Source: UKL13-2 sp964417885
GTDB lineage: Bacteria; Pseudomonadota; Gammaproteobacteria; Burkholderiales; Usitatibacteraceae
NCBI GenBank assembly: GCA_964417885.1
Contig: CAYQKN010000003.1
Location: 9,554-73,553 of the forward strand
Reading direction: 5' to 3'
Length of the DNA stretch: 64,000 bases
Shown here one piece after another: positions 1 through 9,093 of the stretch. The notes under the pieces were generated by a model that worked only from the letters and a program-made list of their open reading frames with translations, searched no databases and was not told the DNA's origin. The first letter of the stretch is position 1. Each line of letters opens with the position of its first letter. The translations under genes were made by a program, and so were the position numbers.

Positions 1-2
1 TG

Positions 3-707
3 AGCGGCAAGCCGGTCGCCGAACAGGCCAGGCTGCGCGCGCAACTCGATGCCGCCGTCGCCGCCGCCTCGACGCCGATGGCCGAGGCCGACCGCCTGGT
101 GCTGGATGCGCCCGACGGCGCCGCGATCGTGGTGCTGGGCGATGCGCGCGGCGCGCTGCAGGCGGCGGAGCGGGCCGAGGCCGCCGGCCGCGGCGCGTTT
201 GCCATCGGCATCAACCACGGCCCGGTCAGCCTGACCGCGGACCACGGCAACGATGCGCGCCTGATTGGCGACGGCATCGACGCCGCCATCAGCGTCGCCG
301 GCTTCGCCACCGGCGAGGCGCTGATGCTGTCGCGCCCGTTTCGCGACGCGCTGGCGGAATCGGCGCCGAATCTCGCCGCCGCCTTTCATCGTGCCGGCAC
401 CTATACCGATGCGCGGGTGCGGTCGCACGAAGTCTTTACCCGCAACGAAGCCGCGCGCCGGCGCGACATCCGCCGCCGCGTCGCCGCCACCGCGCTGATC
501 GCCGCCGCCATCGTCGCACTCGGATTCGCCGCCCGTTTCGCGCTGCAGAGCCTGATCGAAGCGCGCCAGCCGGCGACGCTGGTGTTCGACATCCGGCCGC
601 AGGGCGAGATCTACCTCGACGGCGTGTTGCGCGGCAAGGCGCCGGCGCTGGCCCGGTTGCAGGTGCCGCCCGGCAGCCACCGGATCGAAATCCGCAACGG
701 CCGCTTT
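3..707 (+). CDS. Nucleotide-cyclase-like / PEGA membrane protein, fragment open at both ends
   Basis: The frame is open from base 3 to the scaffold gap, so both ends are missing. Fragment residues about 45-115 resemble the second half of a class III nucleotidyl cyclase domain: IGINHGPV (68-75) and IGDGID (88-93) match the family's GIHxGPV and GDGxN motifs. The Asn and Arg that stabilise the transition state are not in place (DGIDAAISV where DGxNxAxR is expected), so catalysis is doubtful. One membrane helix follows at about 161-180, then a C-terminal PEGA-type segment (TLVFDIRPQGEIYLDG, PPGSHRIEI) predicted outside the cytoplasm. The kinase just after the gap suggests a shared signalling locus. 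Family assignment is by motif only. Confidence 0.6.
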
Positions 708-807
708 NNNNNNNNNNNNNNNNNNNNNNNNNNNNNNNNNNNNNNNNNNNNNNNNNNNNNNNNNNNNNNNNNNNNNNNNNNNNNNNNNNNNNNNNNNNNN
801 NNNNNNN
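708..807. other. Scaffold gap (100 N)
   Basis: Exactly 100 unknown bases. The upstream PEGA domain and the N-terminus of the downstream kinase both disappear into it. The uniform length of all three gaps suggests an arbitrary placeholder, so reading-frame continuity across it means nothing. Confidence 0.95.
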
Positions 808-1989
808 GGACGCGGCGCGATGGGCGTGGTGCACCGCGCGGAGGATCCGTCGCTGGGCCGCATCGTGGCGATCAAGGCGGTCAAGCTGTCCGCCGACGCC
901 GCCGACTCGATGGATTACCAGGCGCGTTTCTACCAGGAGGCCAAGGCCGCCGGCAGTCTCAGCCATCCGGGCATCATCACCATCTACGACACCGGCCACG
1001 AACAGAACTGGGCCTACATCGCGATGGAACTGCTGGAGGGGGTCGAACTGCGCGGCTTGATGGCGCGCGGCCGGATGCCGCTGCACCAGGTGCTCGACAT
1101 CACCGCCCAGGTCGCCGATGCGCTCGAGTTCGCCCACCAGCGCGGCGTGGTGCACCGCGACATCAAGCCCGGCAATATCATGGTGCTGCACGGCAATCAC
1201 GCCAAGATCATGGATTTCGGCATCGCCCGCATGCGCGTGTCCAGCGTCGAAACCCAGGTCGGGCTGGTGCTGGGTTCGCCCAAGTACATGTCGCCGGAGC
1301 AGGTCGCCGGTCGCCGCGTCGACCATCGATCGGATATTTTTTCGCTGGGCGTGGTGCTGTTCGAGATGCTGGCCGGCATCGCACCGTTCTCCGGCCGCGA
1401 TGTCGGCGACCTGATGTACGCGGTGGTCAATACCCATCCGCCGCGGCCCAGCCAGCTCAATCCGTCGGTGCCCGACATGCTCGACCTGATCGTGGCCAAG
1501 GCGCTGCACAAAGACCTGGCGGCCCGCTACCAGAGTGCGAGCGAGTTTGCCGCCGATCTTCGGTTGTGCCGCGACGCGCTGGGCGAGGAGATCGCGCCGC
1601 CGCCGGGCATGGGCGAATCAACGGTGCCGAACAGCGTCGAGGGCACGTCGCCGCTGCCGGCCGCTGCCGGCGACGACCCCGCCGCGGCGCAGGCAGCGTC
1701 GGATCCCGCGGCCGAAACGCGGCCCGCGGCCGATGCCACCACCGTACCGCTGCCCTCACCTGCCATCACCAGTCCGCCGCCGGGACAGCTGTGGTTTTCG
1801 CGCCGATTCCCGTCCGCCAGCGCGCTGGCGCGGCTGACCCGGCCATCGCCGGATGACCTGCACCGGCTGTCGCGCGCGCCGCTGCCGGCCACGCTGCTTT
1901 CGCGCTGGCTGGCGACCCCGGGAGACTGGTTGCGCGCCATCGTGATCCTGGCCGCACTGCTGGCGGCGATCGTGATCGCGCTGGGCTGA
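808..1989 (+). CDS. Serine/threonine protein kinase with C-terminal membrane anchor (5' end in gap)
   Basis: The first visible residues, GRGAMGVVH, are the glycine-rich ATP loop of a Hanks-type kinase, so the real start lies in the gap, probably only 15-20 codons upstream; the internal ATG at 820 is not the start. Catalytic features follow in order: VAIK lysine (about residue 23), HRDIKPGN loop (116), DFG (136), GSPKYMSPEQ activation/P+1 segment and DHRSDIFSLGVVLFEML. After about residue 265 comes an Ala/Pro-rich linker, and the last 20 residues (AIVILAALLAAIVIAL) form a membrane helix, so the kinase domain should be cytoplasmic and tail-anchored. All essential residues are present. Substrate unknown. 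Confidence 0.9.
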   Translation, partial: GRGAMGVVHRAEDPSLGRIVAIKAVKLSADAADSMDYQARFYQEAKAAGSLSHPGIITIYDTGHEQNWAYIAMELLEGVELRGLMARGRMPLHQVLDITAQVADALEFAHQRGVVHRDIKPGNIMVLHGNHAKIMDFGIARMRVSSVETQVGLVLGSPKYMSPEQVAGRRVDHRSDIFSLGVVLFEMLAGIAPFSGRDVGDLMYAVVNTHPPRPSQLNPSVPDMLDLIVAKALHKDLAARYQSASEFAADLRLCRDALGEEIAPPPGMGESTVPNSVEGTSPLPAAAGDDPAAAQAASDPAAETRPAADATTVPLPSPAITSPPPGQLWFSRRFPSASALARLTRPSPDDLHRLSRAPLPATLLSRWLATPGDWLRAIVILAALLAAIVIALG

Positions 1990-2154
1990 CCGCGCCAAAA
2001 ACGCACCCGGACCTGGCGACCGGCAACCAAACCGGCAGCGGCTGGCGGCACGGCGGCTGGACCGTGCGCTTGCGAACACATTGTTGACAATTGTGACTGT
2101 CGCGTTCCGCTATCATGGGAAAAAATCCGCTCCCTTCCCTCCCCAAGGCTGTGA

Positions 2155-4716
2155 ATGCGTTACCCACACCTGCTGGCCAGAATTTTGCGCGCCGCCATGC
2201 CGGCCCTGCTGCTGCTCGGACTGCTGCCGGCCGTCGCCGGCGCGCAGGATAAAGCCGAGGCGGTACAACGCCACCCGCTGGAACTTCGCGCCCTGACCGA
2301 CCCGGAGGGCGTGCTGCGTGAACTGCCGGCACTGCAGCTGGCCGCGACCGCGGCGAAAGATTTCAAGCAACTGGCGTTGCTGCACCTGGCGGAATCGAAT
2401 GCCTGCCGGGTGATCGCCAACTGGCCGTGCCAGAGTGATGCCGCCGCGCGCGCACGCACCGCCGCCGAAGGCGCGAAGCAGCCCGAGCTGCAGGTACGCG
2501 GCCTGATCCTGGAAAGCCGCGGCCGCATGGCGACGCAGGATTTCAGCCGTGCCGCCAGCCTGCTGGGCGATGCCGACCGGCTGTTGCAGCAACATCCGTT
2601 TCCCGACCTGAGCGCCGATGTGTTCCTCGCCTACTCTTCGCTCAGCTACACCCTCGGCAAGCACGCCGTGGCGGCTGACTACGCCGAGCGCGGCCTGGCG
2701 GCGCTGGCCGGGCGGCCCTCGCTGCTGATCCGCGTCCGCCTGCTGCGCAACCAGGCACGCGCCATGGCGCAGCTGGGCAACACCACTGGAGCACGCGCCG
2801 TGCTCAAGCAGGCGCTGGACCTGGCGGCAACGATCAACGACCCCAAGCTCGGCGCCGAGCTCTACCTCGAAGACGCGCGCATCGCGCGGCTGACCGGCGA
2901 TGTGCCGGTACAGCTTGCCAATGGCGAGCGCATCCTCGCGCTGGCGAGCCAGCTCAGCAACTCGCAGTTGAAGGGCCTCGGCCATGAAGTGCTCGGCCTG
3001 GCGGCACTGAACCAGGGTGACAGCGCCGGCGCCGAGCGCCAGCTGCAGCTGGCCTATGCCTCATTCAGCTCGCTCAAGCTGGAGCGCGACGAGCGCCGCG
3101 TGCTGCGCGCGCTGATCCGCAGCATGCTGGGCCGCAACCGGCCGCTGGCGCAGATTGAAGCGCTGATGAAACGCTCGCTGGCGCTCGAGGCCTCGCTCGA
3201 GGCCGACGATCGCAACATGGCAGCCGATGACTTCGAGGCGCGACTCAAGTACGCGCAGCAGGAGCTCGAGGTACAGCGGCTGGAGGCATCGGCCGCGCTG
3301 GCCGCGCAGCGCACCAAGGCGCTGGCCGATCAGCAGCGGCTGACGCTGGTCGCCGCCGCACTGAGCCTGGTGGTGTTGGCGGTGGTGGGCATGCTGCTGT
3401 GGCTGCAGCGCCGCTACAACAGCCGGTTGACGCAGGTGGTGGCGCAACTGCGCGAGAGCGAATCGCGCTACCGGATGCTGGCGGAAAATTCGCGCGACAT
3501 GGTGGTGCGGATGAAGCCGGACGGCCACCGTCTTTACGTTTCGCCCGCCTCGCACGAACTGCTCGGCCTCGATCCGTCGGAATTTTCCGAGCCGCGCTGG
3601 GACCTGGTGCATCCGGACGACCGCGAACGCATGGCCACCGCGCTGCGCGACCTGGGCCGCAACGGCGGCTCGGCCACGGTGGCCTATCGCGCACGCCACG
3701 TCAACGGCGAATACATCTGGCTGGAAGTGCTGGCGCGGCTGGTGACGAATACCGAAAACGGCGACGAACCGGAAATCGTCTATGCCGCGCGCGACATCAC
3801 GGCACGGGTGCGTGCCGAAGAGGCGCTGACGCGATCGGAGGCGCGGATGCGCGCCATCACCGACAATATCCCGGCGCTGATCACGCGTCTCGACAAGGAC
3901 ATGCGCTACACCTTCGCCAACGCCTATGTCGGCCAGGTGTTCGACATCGACCCGGCGGCCATGGTCGGCCGCACCATGATCGAGATTCACGGCGAGCGCA
4001 TCCATCAGGAAACCCTGTCATATGTCGAGGCTGCGTTGCGCGGCGAGTCGGTCAGCTTCGACGGTGTCGCCACGGTGCGAGGTCGCACCTTTCACTACCA
4101 GGCGAGCTATGTGCCCGACCGCGACAGCGACGGCAACGTGCAGGGCTTCTACGCGCTCACCTTCGACATCACCAAGCTGAAGCTGGCCGAAGCGGAACTC
4201 GACCGCATGGCGCGCAGCGACAGCCTGACCGGGGTTGCCAACCGGCGCTATTTCGAGGAGCGGCTGGCCAATGCGCTGGTTCGCAGCCGGCGGCAAAGCA
4301 GTGCGCTGGCGGTCCTTTGTCTCGACATCGACCACTTCAAGACCATCAACGACCGCTACGGCCACCCGTTCGGCGACGCGGTGATTGTCGCTTTCGCCCG
4401 CAGCCTGCAGTCGTGCATCCGCGAGGACGACCTGGTCGCGCGGCTGGGCGGCGACGAGTTCGTCATCATGATCGAGAACGCGACCACCGGGTCGGCCGAG
4501 AGCGTGGCCGCCAAACTGCTGGCGATCCTGCAGCTGCCGATGGTGATCGAGGGCACCACGCTGCCGGTGACCGCGAGTATTGGCATCGCCTACAGTGTCC
4601 ATGGTGCATCGGCACGATCGCTGATGGACCACGCCGACCAGGCCCTGTATGCCGCCAAGGCGGCCGGTCGCAACACCTGCCGCACCGCGCCGGCCGGCCA
4701 GCTGTCGGCCGCCTGA
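2155..4716 (+). CDS. Membrane diguanylate cyclase: periplasmic TPR-like region, two PAS domains, GGDEF
   Basis: 853 residues. A signal sequence (about 1-30, ending AVAGAQ) leads an Ala/Leu-rich helical region to about residue 390 resembling TPR-type sensors. A membrane helix at about 398-420 (LVVLAVVGMLLWL) is followed by two PAS domains (about 440-550 and 560-680) and a GGDEF domain. The active-site motif RLGGDEF (765-769 for GGDEF) is intact, and REDD five residues before it is a product-inhibition I-site, so it should make c-di-GMP with feedback control. No EAL domain. The start ATG follows a weak AAGG. The likely role is linking a periplasmic or small-molecule signal to c-di-GMP; the ligand is unknown. 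Confidence 0.88.
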   Translation: MRYPHLLARILRAAMPALLLLGLLPAVAGAQDKAEAVQRHPLELRALTDPEGVLRELPALQLAATAAKDFKQLALLHLAESNACRVIANWPCQSDAAARARTAAEGAKQPELQVRGLILESRGRMATQDFSRAASLLGDADRLLQQHPFPDLSADVFLAYSSLSYTLGKHAVAADYAERGLAALAGRPSLLIRVRLLRNQARAMAQLGNTTGARAVLKQALDLAATINDPKLGAELYLEDARIARLTGDVPVQLANGERILALASQLSNSQLKGLGHEVLGLAALNQGDSAGAERQLQLAYASFSSLKLERDERRVLRALIRSMLGRNRPLAQIEALMKRSLALEASLEADDRNMAADDFEARLKYAQQELEVQRLEASAALAAQRTKALADQQRLTLVAAALSLVVLAVVGMLLWLQRRYNSRLTQVVAQLRESESRYRMLAENSRDMVVRMKPDGHRLYVSPASHELLGLDPSEFSEPRWDLVHPDDRERMATALRDLGRNGGSATVAYRARHVNGEYIWLEVLARLVTNTENGDEPEIVYAARDITARVRAEEALTRSEARMRAITDNIPALITRLDKDMRYTFANAYVGQVFDIDPAAMVGRTMIEIHGERIHQETLSYVEAALRGESVSFDGVATVRGRTFHYQASYVPDRDSDGNVQGFYALTFDITKLKLAEAELDRMARSDSLTGVANRRYFEERLANALVRSRRQSSALAVLCLDIDHFKTINDRYGHPFGDAVIVAFARSLQSCIREDDLVARLGGDEFVIMIENATTGSAESVAAKLLAILQLPMVIEGTTLPVTASIGIAYSVHGASARSLMDHADQALYAAKAAGRNTCRTAPAGQLSAA

Positions 4717-4779
4717 CAACGCCTGCATCCGCCGCTTCGCCGTCCGCCGGCCGCTGCCGGCGCGCGGCATCCGTGCCGC

Positions 4780-4995
4780 TCAGGCCGCAGCGGTAGCCGT
4801 TGCCGGCGCTGCCGATGTCACCTGTTCCAGTAGTAACAGTTCCTGGCGGGTGGCGCGCAAGTGATGGCCGTCGCAGGTGACAAACAGGGCCGAGCCGCGC
4901 AGCAGCAGTTCTTCATCGTCCACCAGGCCGTAGTGCGGCCGCTGGAATCCGCGGCTGCGCCACGGCAGCAGCAATGCCATTCTCATCGGTTTCAT
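4780..4995 (-). CDS. Small hypothetical protein
   Basis: A 71-residue frame starting at the ATG at 4995, chosen because GGGAG lies 9 bases upstream on the minus strand; a longer in-frame start at 5043 lacks such a site. It has a basic N-terminus (MKPMRMALLLPWRSRGFQRP), a central VDDEELLLRGSALFVTCDGH segment and an Ala-rich tail, with no signal peptide or helix convincing enough to call. It sits alone between the diguanylate cyclase and phoX. No family recognised; coding status rests on the ribosome site and a plausible composition. Confidence 0.45.
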   Translation of the reverse strand: MKPMRMALLLPWRSRGFQRPHYGLVDDEELLLRGSALFVTCDGHHLRATRQELLLLEQVTSAAPATATAAA

Positions 4996-5102
4996 TTCTT
5001 CGCACTCCCGCGACGCGCAGCGCCGGATGCGGCACCCGCTCAATGCCTGGATGCTGCCATGCCAATGTGAGAATTCGGTGACAGCCGTGTATCAGATCGC
5101 AG

Positions 5103-5142
5103 CCGTCACATCAGCGTCACGCGGCGTTAACGGTGCCGTCAT
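5103..5142 (+). promoter_or_regulatory. Candidate Pho box and -10 for phoX
   Basis: Seven-base repeats resembling CTGTCAC occur on an 11-bp spacing: CCGTCAC (5103-5109), GCGTCAC (5114-5120), a poor unit at 5125, then CCGTCAT (5136-5142). A -10-like AATACT starts at 5153, 10 bp after the last repeat, the spacing expected when PhoB replaces a -35 element. The start codon follows at 5184. The match to known PhoB site architecture is good, but binding is inferred. Confidence 0.55.
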
Positions 5143-5183
5143 GTGCGGCCGGAATACTGGCGCCTTCACAACAGGAGCCACGC

Positions 5184-7400
5184 ATGACGCACGCATCGAC
5201 CATCCCGCACACCGGGCAGCATGACGACGACAACGATCTGAATCCCACCGCCAATCCGGCTTTCGACAGCATTGTCGAAGCGCGCATGTCGCGGCGCGAG
5301 GTGCTCAAGGGCGGCGCCGCCGCCACCGGCATGAAACTGTTCGGTTCCTTCGGCCTGGTCGGACTGGCCGGCTGCGGCTCCGACAACAACGACCCGGCGC
5401 TGCCGGCTGCGGCCGCACCACCGCCCCCGCCACCGGTGCTGGGTTTTTCCGCCGTGGCCAAGAGCCTGGCCGACGCCGTCTCGGTACCGCCCGGCTACAC
5501 CGCATCGGTGCTGTTTCGCCTCGGCGATCCGATCACCGCTACCACCGCCGAATACCGCAATGACGGCACCGACGCGGCCGCGTCGTTCGCCAATCGCGCC
5601 GGCGATCACCACGACGGCATGCATTTCTTTGGCGTCGGCGCCAACGGCCAGTACAGCCCGGGCGCCAGCGAGCGCGGACTGCTGGTGATGAACCATGAAG
5701 CGATCACGCCCGCCTTCCTGCATCCGAACGGCGCCACCACCGTCAGCGGGGTGCGCACGGTGGCCGAGGAAGTCCTGCGTGAGTTCTATCTGCATGGTGT
5801 CAGCGTGATCGAGGTCAACAAGACCGGCAACACGTTCAGCTACAACCGCGGCTCCGCGTTCAATCGCCGCATTCACACCCTGACCGAGATGGAACTGGCG
5901 GGCCCGGCCGCGCGCACGCCGCTGATGATCACCAGATTCTCACCAGACGGCTCGAAGACCCGCGGCACCGTCAACAACTGCGCCAATGGCTACACGCCGT
6001 GGGGCACCTATCTCACCTGCGAGGAAAACTGGGCCGGCTACTTCCGCCGCATCGCCGCCACCGACAACCCCAATCGCAGCGCCAAGGAACTGGCCTCGTT
6101 CGCACGTTACGGCGTGACCGGCACCGGCCGCGAACTGTGGGCCACCGTCACCCCGGACACGGCGGACAATCTTTACGGCCGCTGGAACGCCGCCAAACTG
6201 GGTGTCTCGGCTGACGGCAGCGATGATTACCGCAACGTGGCCAACACCTATGGCTGGAACGTCGAGATCGACCCGTTCAACGCGACATCGGTGCCGAAAA
6301 AGCGTACCGCCATGGGACGCTTCGCCCACGAAGGCGCATGGATCGGCCCGGTCGCGGCCGGCAAGCCGCTGGTCTGGTACATGGGCTGCGATTCGCGCGG
6401 CGAGTACATCTACAAATACGTCTCCACCGCCAATTGGGATCCGGCGGATGCGACCCGCGGCATGGCCGCCGGCGACAAATACCTGAACGACGGCCGCCTG
6501 TATGTGGCCCGGTTCGCCAGCGACGGCACCGGGCAGTGGATTGAACTGCGCTTCGGCCTCAACGGTATCACCGCCGCCAATGCCGCCTATGCCTTCAGCG
6601 ACCAGGCCGATGTGCTGGTCAACACCCGCCCCGCTGCGGATGCCGTTGGCGCGACCAAAATGGACCGGCCGGAATGGGGCGCGGTGAACCCGCTCAATGG
6701 CGAGGTGTACATGACGCTGACCAACAATTCGCAGCGCACCGTGGCCACCGCCGACAGCGCCAATCCGCTTTTCTACAACGACATCCGCACCAACGGCGTA
6801 AACCAGCGCGGCAACCCGAACGGCCACATCATTCGCTGGCTCGAAACCCTGTCCGAGCCGTCGGCGACCACCTTCGCCTGGGACGTGTACCTGTTCGGCG
6901 CCCGCGCCACCCAGGATGCCAACAACGTCAACCTGTCGGGACTCAGCCAGAACAACGATTTCTCCAGCCCGGACGGCCTCTGGTTCAGCCGCGCCAGCAA
7001 CGTCTGCTGGATCCAGACCGACGACGGCGCCTTCACCGATGTCACCAATTGCATGCTGCTGGCGGCCGCGCCGGGTGCGGTCGGCGACGGCGGCAAGAAG
7101 AGTATCACCATTGCCGACGGCACCACCACCCGTACCCTTGATACCTATGTCGGCAAGGCGCCGGGAGAGGTCAACCTGCGCCGCTTCCTGGTGGGCCCGA
7201 AAGAGTGCGAAATCACCGGACTCGCCGAAAGTGCGGACGGCCGCGCGCTGTTCGTCAACATCCAGCATCCGGGTGAAGATACCGCGCCAAATTTCACCAC
7301 CCGGGCCTATGGCAGTTACTGGCCGGACGGTGGCACCAGCCGGCCACGTTCCGCGACGATTGTCATCACGCGCAATGACGGCGGCGTGATCGGCCTCTGA
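5184..7400 (+). CDS. phoX: PhoX-family (DUF839) alkaline phosphatase-like protein
   Basis: 738 residues, a typical PhoX length. ATG 5184 is preferred over an upstream ATG because AGGAG lies at 5173-5177. The N-terminus carries a twin-arginine motif (SRREVLKGG, 36-44), a hydrophobic stretch and a lipobox-like LAGC (61-64), so the protein is probably Tat-exported as a folded, metal-loaded enzyme and may be lipid-anchored. The body has PhoX hallmarks: GLLVMNHEAI, GTYLTCEENWAGYFR, NPLNGEVYMTLTNN and SPDGLWF. PhoX enzymes are Ca/Fe-dependent phosphomonoesterases that release phosphate from organic esters. The Pho box upstream fits phosphate-starvation control. It is a single-gene unit ending at a strong hairpin. 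Confidence 0.88.
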   Translation: MTHASTIPHTGQHDDDNDLNPTANPAFDSIVEARMSRREVLKGGAAATGMKLFGSFGLVGLAGCGSDNNDPALPAAAAPPPPPPVLGFSAVAKSLADAVSVPPGYTASVLFRLGDPITATTAEYRNDGTDAAASFANRAGDHHDGMHFFGVGANGQYSPGASERGLLVMNHEAITPAFLHPNGATTVSGVRTVAEEVLREFYLHGVSVIEVNKTGNTFSYNRGSAFNRRIHTLTEMELAGPAARTPLMITRFSPDGSKTRGTVNNCANGYTPWGTYLTCEENWAGYFRRIAATDNPNRSAKELASFARYGVTGTGRELWATVTPDTADNLYGRWNAAKLGVSADGSDDYRNVANTYGWNVEIDPFNATSVPKKRTAMGRFAHEGAWIGPVAAGKPLVWYMGCDSRGEYIYKYVSTANWDPADATRGMAAGDKYLNDGRLYVARFASDGTGQWIELRFGLNGITAANAAYAFSDQADVLVNTRPAADAVGATKMDRPEWGAVNPLNGEVYMTLTNNSQRTVATADSANPLFYNDIRTNGVNQRGNPNGHIIRWLETLSEPSATTFAWDVYLFGARATQDANNVNLSGLSQNNDFSSPDGLWFSRASNVCWIQTDDGAFTDVTNCMLLAAAPGAVGDGGKKSITIADGTTTRTLDTYVGKAPGEVNLRRFLVGPKECEITGLAESADGRALFVNIQHPGEDTAPNFTTRAYGSYWPDGGTSRPRSATIVITRNDGGVIGL

Positions 7401-7415
7401 CCGGCAAGGGAAAAA

Positions 7416-7468
7416 TCGACGGTCGCGACACGGTACAACTCATGCACCGTGTCGCGGCCGTCGCGTTT
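7416..7468. terminator. Strong hairpin between phoX and usp
   Basis: CGCGACACGGT (7424-7434) pairs perfectly with ACCGTGTCGCG (7446-7456), and the stem can extend further with GACGG/CCGTC. A short T-run (GTTTTA) follows on the plus strand. Its position between two convergent genes suits a terminator, possibly acting both ways. Confidence 0.65.
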
Positions 7469-7480
7469 TATCTGTCGCGT

Positions 7481-7954
7481 TTACCTTGCTGAAGACTTCG
7501 GGTCGCGATACACCAGCACCGGGATGTCGCACATCGCCTGCACCTTGGTGGTGACACTGCCGAGAATCATCTGCGAGAACAGCCCGCGACCGTGGGCGCC
7601 GATGAAAATCAGGTCGCATGGCGCTTCCGCCGACGAGGCAGTGGCGACGATGGCGGCGGCCGGGCTGTCAGCGGCCATGCCGAACGCATGACACTTCACG
7701 CCGGCTTCCTGCGCCGCCTGCTCGATCACCGAAAGATATTTTTTCGCCGCCTTCTGCTGCTCCGCCTCGTAAGCCTCCGCGGATATCAGCGACGGCGAGG
7801 CAACAAACGGCTCGGTGGCGGAGATGAAAAACAACGGGTAGACATAAAGCCCCACCACGGATGCGTCAAGAAACTTCGCCAGTTCGACGGCGGCGCGCGC
7901 CGAGTGTTCGGAACGCAGTGAGCCATCGGTCGGAACAAGAATTCGCTTGAACAT
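7481..7954 (-). CDS. Universal stress protein, UspA family
   Basis: 157 residues, one Usp domain. It opens with FKRILVPTDGS, the usual first strand and loop, and contains the nucleotide-binding signature GAHGRGLFSQMILGS (Gx2Gx9G-S/T), so it belongs to the ATP-binding branch. The start ATG at 7954 has GGGAG a few bases upstream on the minus strand. Such proteins are cytoplasmic and induced in growth arrest or low oxygen; the promoter region is mostly lost in the adjacent gap. The gene converges with phoX. Confidence 0.9.
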   Translation of the reverse strand: MFKRILVPTDGSLRSEHSARAAVELAKFLDASVVGLYVYPLFFISATEPFVASPSLISAEAYEAEQQKAAKKYLSVIEQAAQEAGVKCHAFGMAADSPAAAIVATASSAEAPCDLIFIGAHGRGLFSQMILGSVTTKVQAMCDIPVLVYRDPKSSAR

Positions 7955-8013
7955 GGTGGTCTCCCGGATCGGCCCGGTTCGGGCCTGCGCTTCCAGATTA
8001 CGCGCCGGCAGGC

Positions 8014-8113
8014 NNNNNNNNNNNNNNNNNNNNNNNNNNNNNNNNNNNNNNNNNNNNNNNNNNNNNNNNNNNNNNNNNNNNNNNNNNNNNNNNNNNNNNN
8101 NNNNNNNNNNNNN
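8014..8113. other. Scaffold gap (100 N)
   Basis: Separates the usp promoter region from the last codons of the RidA-like gene. True length unknown. Confidence 0.95.
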
Positions 8114-8593
8114 CCTGAACTGCACTTCGCCTTCGATCTCCACCGGAATGTCAAACGGGAGTTCGGCCATGCCGACCGCACTGCGCGCGTGCGCGCCAAT
8201 CTCGGCGCCATACAGTTCCAGGATCAGGTCCGAGAAGCCGTTGATCACGCTCGGCTGGCGGTTGAACCATGCGGTGGAATTGACCATGCCGAACACGCGC
8301 ACCCAGGCCGTGATGCGGTCGAGATCGCCCAACGCGCGCTGCAGGCTGCCGAGGATGGACAGTGCGGTCAGGCGCGCGGCGGCATAACCCTGATCGACAG
8401 TCAGGTCACGGCCGACCTTGCCCAGCGGCGTGGCGATCGAACCATCGGCGTTTTGCGGACCGTGACCGGAAATGATGGCGCGGTTATCGATCAGCCGGAC
8501 AAACGGAAATGGCAGCAACGTGCCGGCCGGCGCCTTCAGCGGTGGCGGCAACACCAGCCCAAGCGAGGCAAGGCGATCTTCGATTCTGGACAT
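8114..8593 (-). CDS. RidA/YjgF-family protein (3' end in gap)
   Basis: 160 residues are visible from the ATG at 8593 to the gap. The sequence fits the longer, about 150-residue YjgF branch (PF14588 type): an N-terminal SRIEDRLASLGLVLPPPLKA, then SGHGPQ, YAAARLTALSILGSL, VFGMVNST and AEIGAHARSAVGMAELPFDIPVEIEGEVQF. The last stretch carries the conserved Arg (HARSAVG) that binds carboxylates in RidA deaminases, and it closes the fold, so only a few residues should be missing. A role in removing reactive enamine/imine intermediates is typical of RidA but unproven for this branch. It stands alone. Confidence 0.82.
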
Positions 8594-8737
8594 GGGACAA
8601 CTTTCGTTGGATGGTCGGACGCGGCACGCATCCGCGCACCGCCGTTGCCCGAATACTAGTCTGTTCGTGCAAGCGGCGGGCACAAAATCGCCGCGTTGGC
8701 GCGACATTTGATGTCCGCCGGCATGTGCATGGCCGTA

Positions 8738-8757
8738 TGTGCGACCGCGTACAGACC
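8738..8757 (+). promoter_or_regulatory. 20-bp motif shared with the promoter of the DUF6600 gene
   Basis: TGTGCGACCGCGTACAGACC here matches TGTGCGATGACGTACAGACC at 26801-26820 in 17 of 20 positions. The core TGTGCG-N4-CGTACA is a near inverted repeat. Both copies lie 140-180 bp upstream of an envelope-protein start. No other intergenic region in the window shows it. The binding factor is unknown. Confidence 0.4.
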
Positions 8758-8878
8758 GTACGCCACCGCCAGCGCTATAAACGACCAGGCGTCATTGACT
8801 TCGGTGACCCGGATGCCGGCAGCTGTCACCGCTGCCAAAGCCAACTCCCATTTCACGAACCCCCAACAGGAATCAACC

Positions 8879-9031
8879 ATGAACATGACACTGACCGCCG
8901 GCCCGCTGATCTCGCTGATCGCCGGCATCCTCATCCTGGTAATGCCGAGACTGCTGAACTACATTGTTGCCGTCTACCTGATCGTCATCGGCCTGCTGGG
9001 CCTGTTCGGCGGCAACATCAACTTCCGCTAG
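8879..9031 (+). CDS. DUF3096 small membrane protein
   Basis: 50 residues, nearly all hydrophobic. Two short helices (about 5-22 and 27-44) read LIAGILILVMPRLLNYIVAVYLIVIGLLGLFGG, which is the characteristic DUF3096 pattern. CAGGA precedes the ATG. The family is frequent in betaproteobacteria; its function is unknown, though members often appear near stress genes. A 185-bp leader contains the 20-bp motif shared with the DUF6600 gene at 26977. Confidence 0.82.
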   Translation: MNMTLTAGPLISLIAGILILVMPRLLNYIVAVYLIVIGLLGLFGGNINFR

Positions 9032-9093
9032 TGCGCTCCGATCGACTCCTTCCCCCGCAGCATGCGGGAGGGAGCCGGTCGTTGAGAAAAAAA

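Noticed and set aside
808..1856. Reading the cyclase-like fragment and the kinase as one gene across the N run
   Set aside because: The continuous frame across the gap enters the wrong frame of the kinase, and the gap length is a placeholder. The kinase's glycine loop starts a normal N-terminal domain.
2084..2116. TTGACA and TATCAT before the 2155 gene as a sigma-70 promoter
   Set aside because: The spacer is 21 bp, too long for a normal promoter; a weaker TTGTGA at 2091 would give 14 bp, too short.
5940..7268. A 442-codon minus-strand frame inside phoX
   Set aside because: Valine/glycine-rich shadow with no ribosome site and no domain; phoX on the plus strand is complete and well matched to its family.
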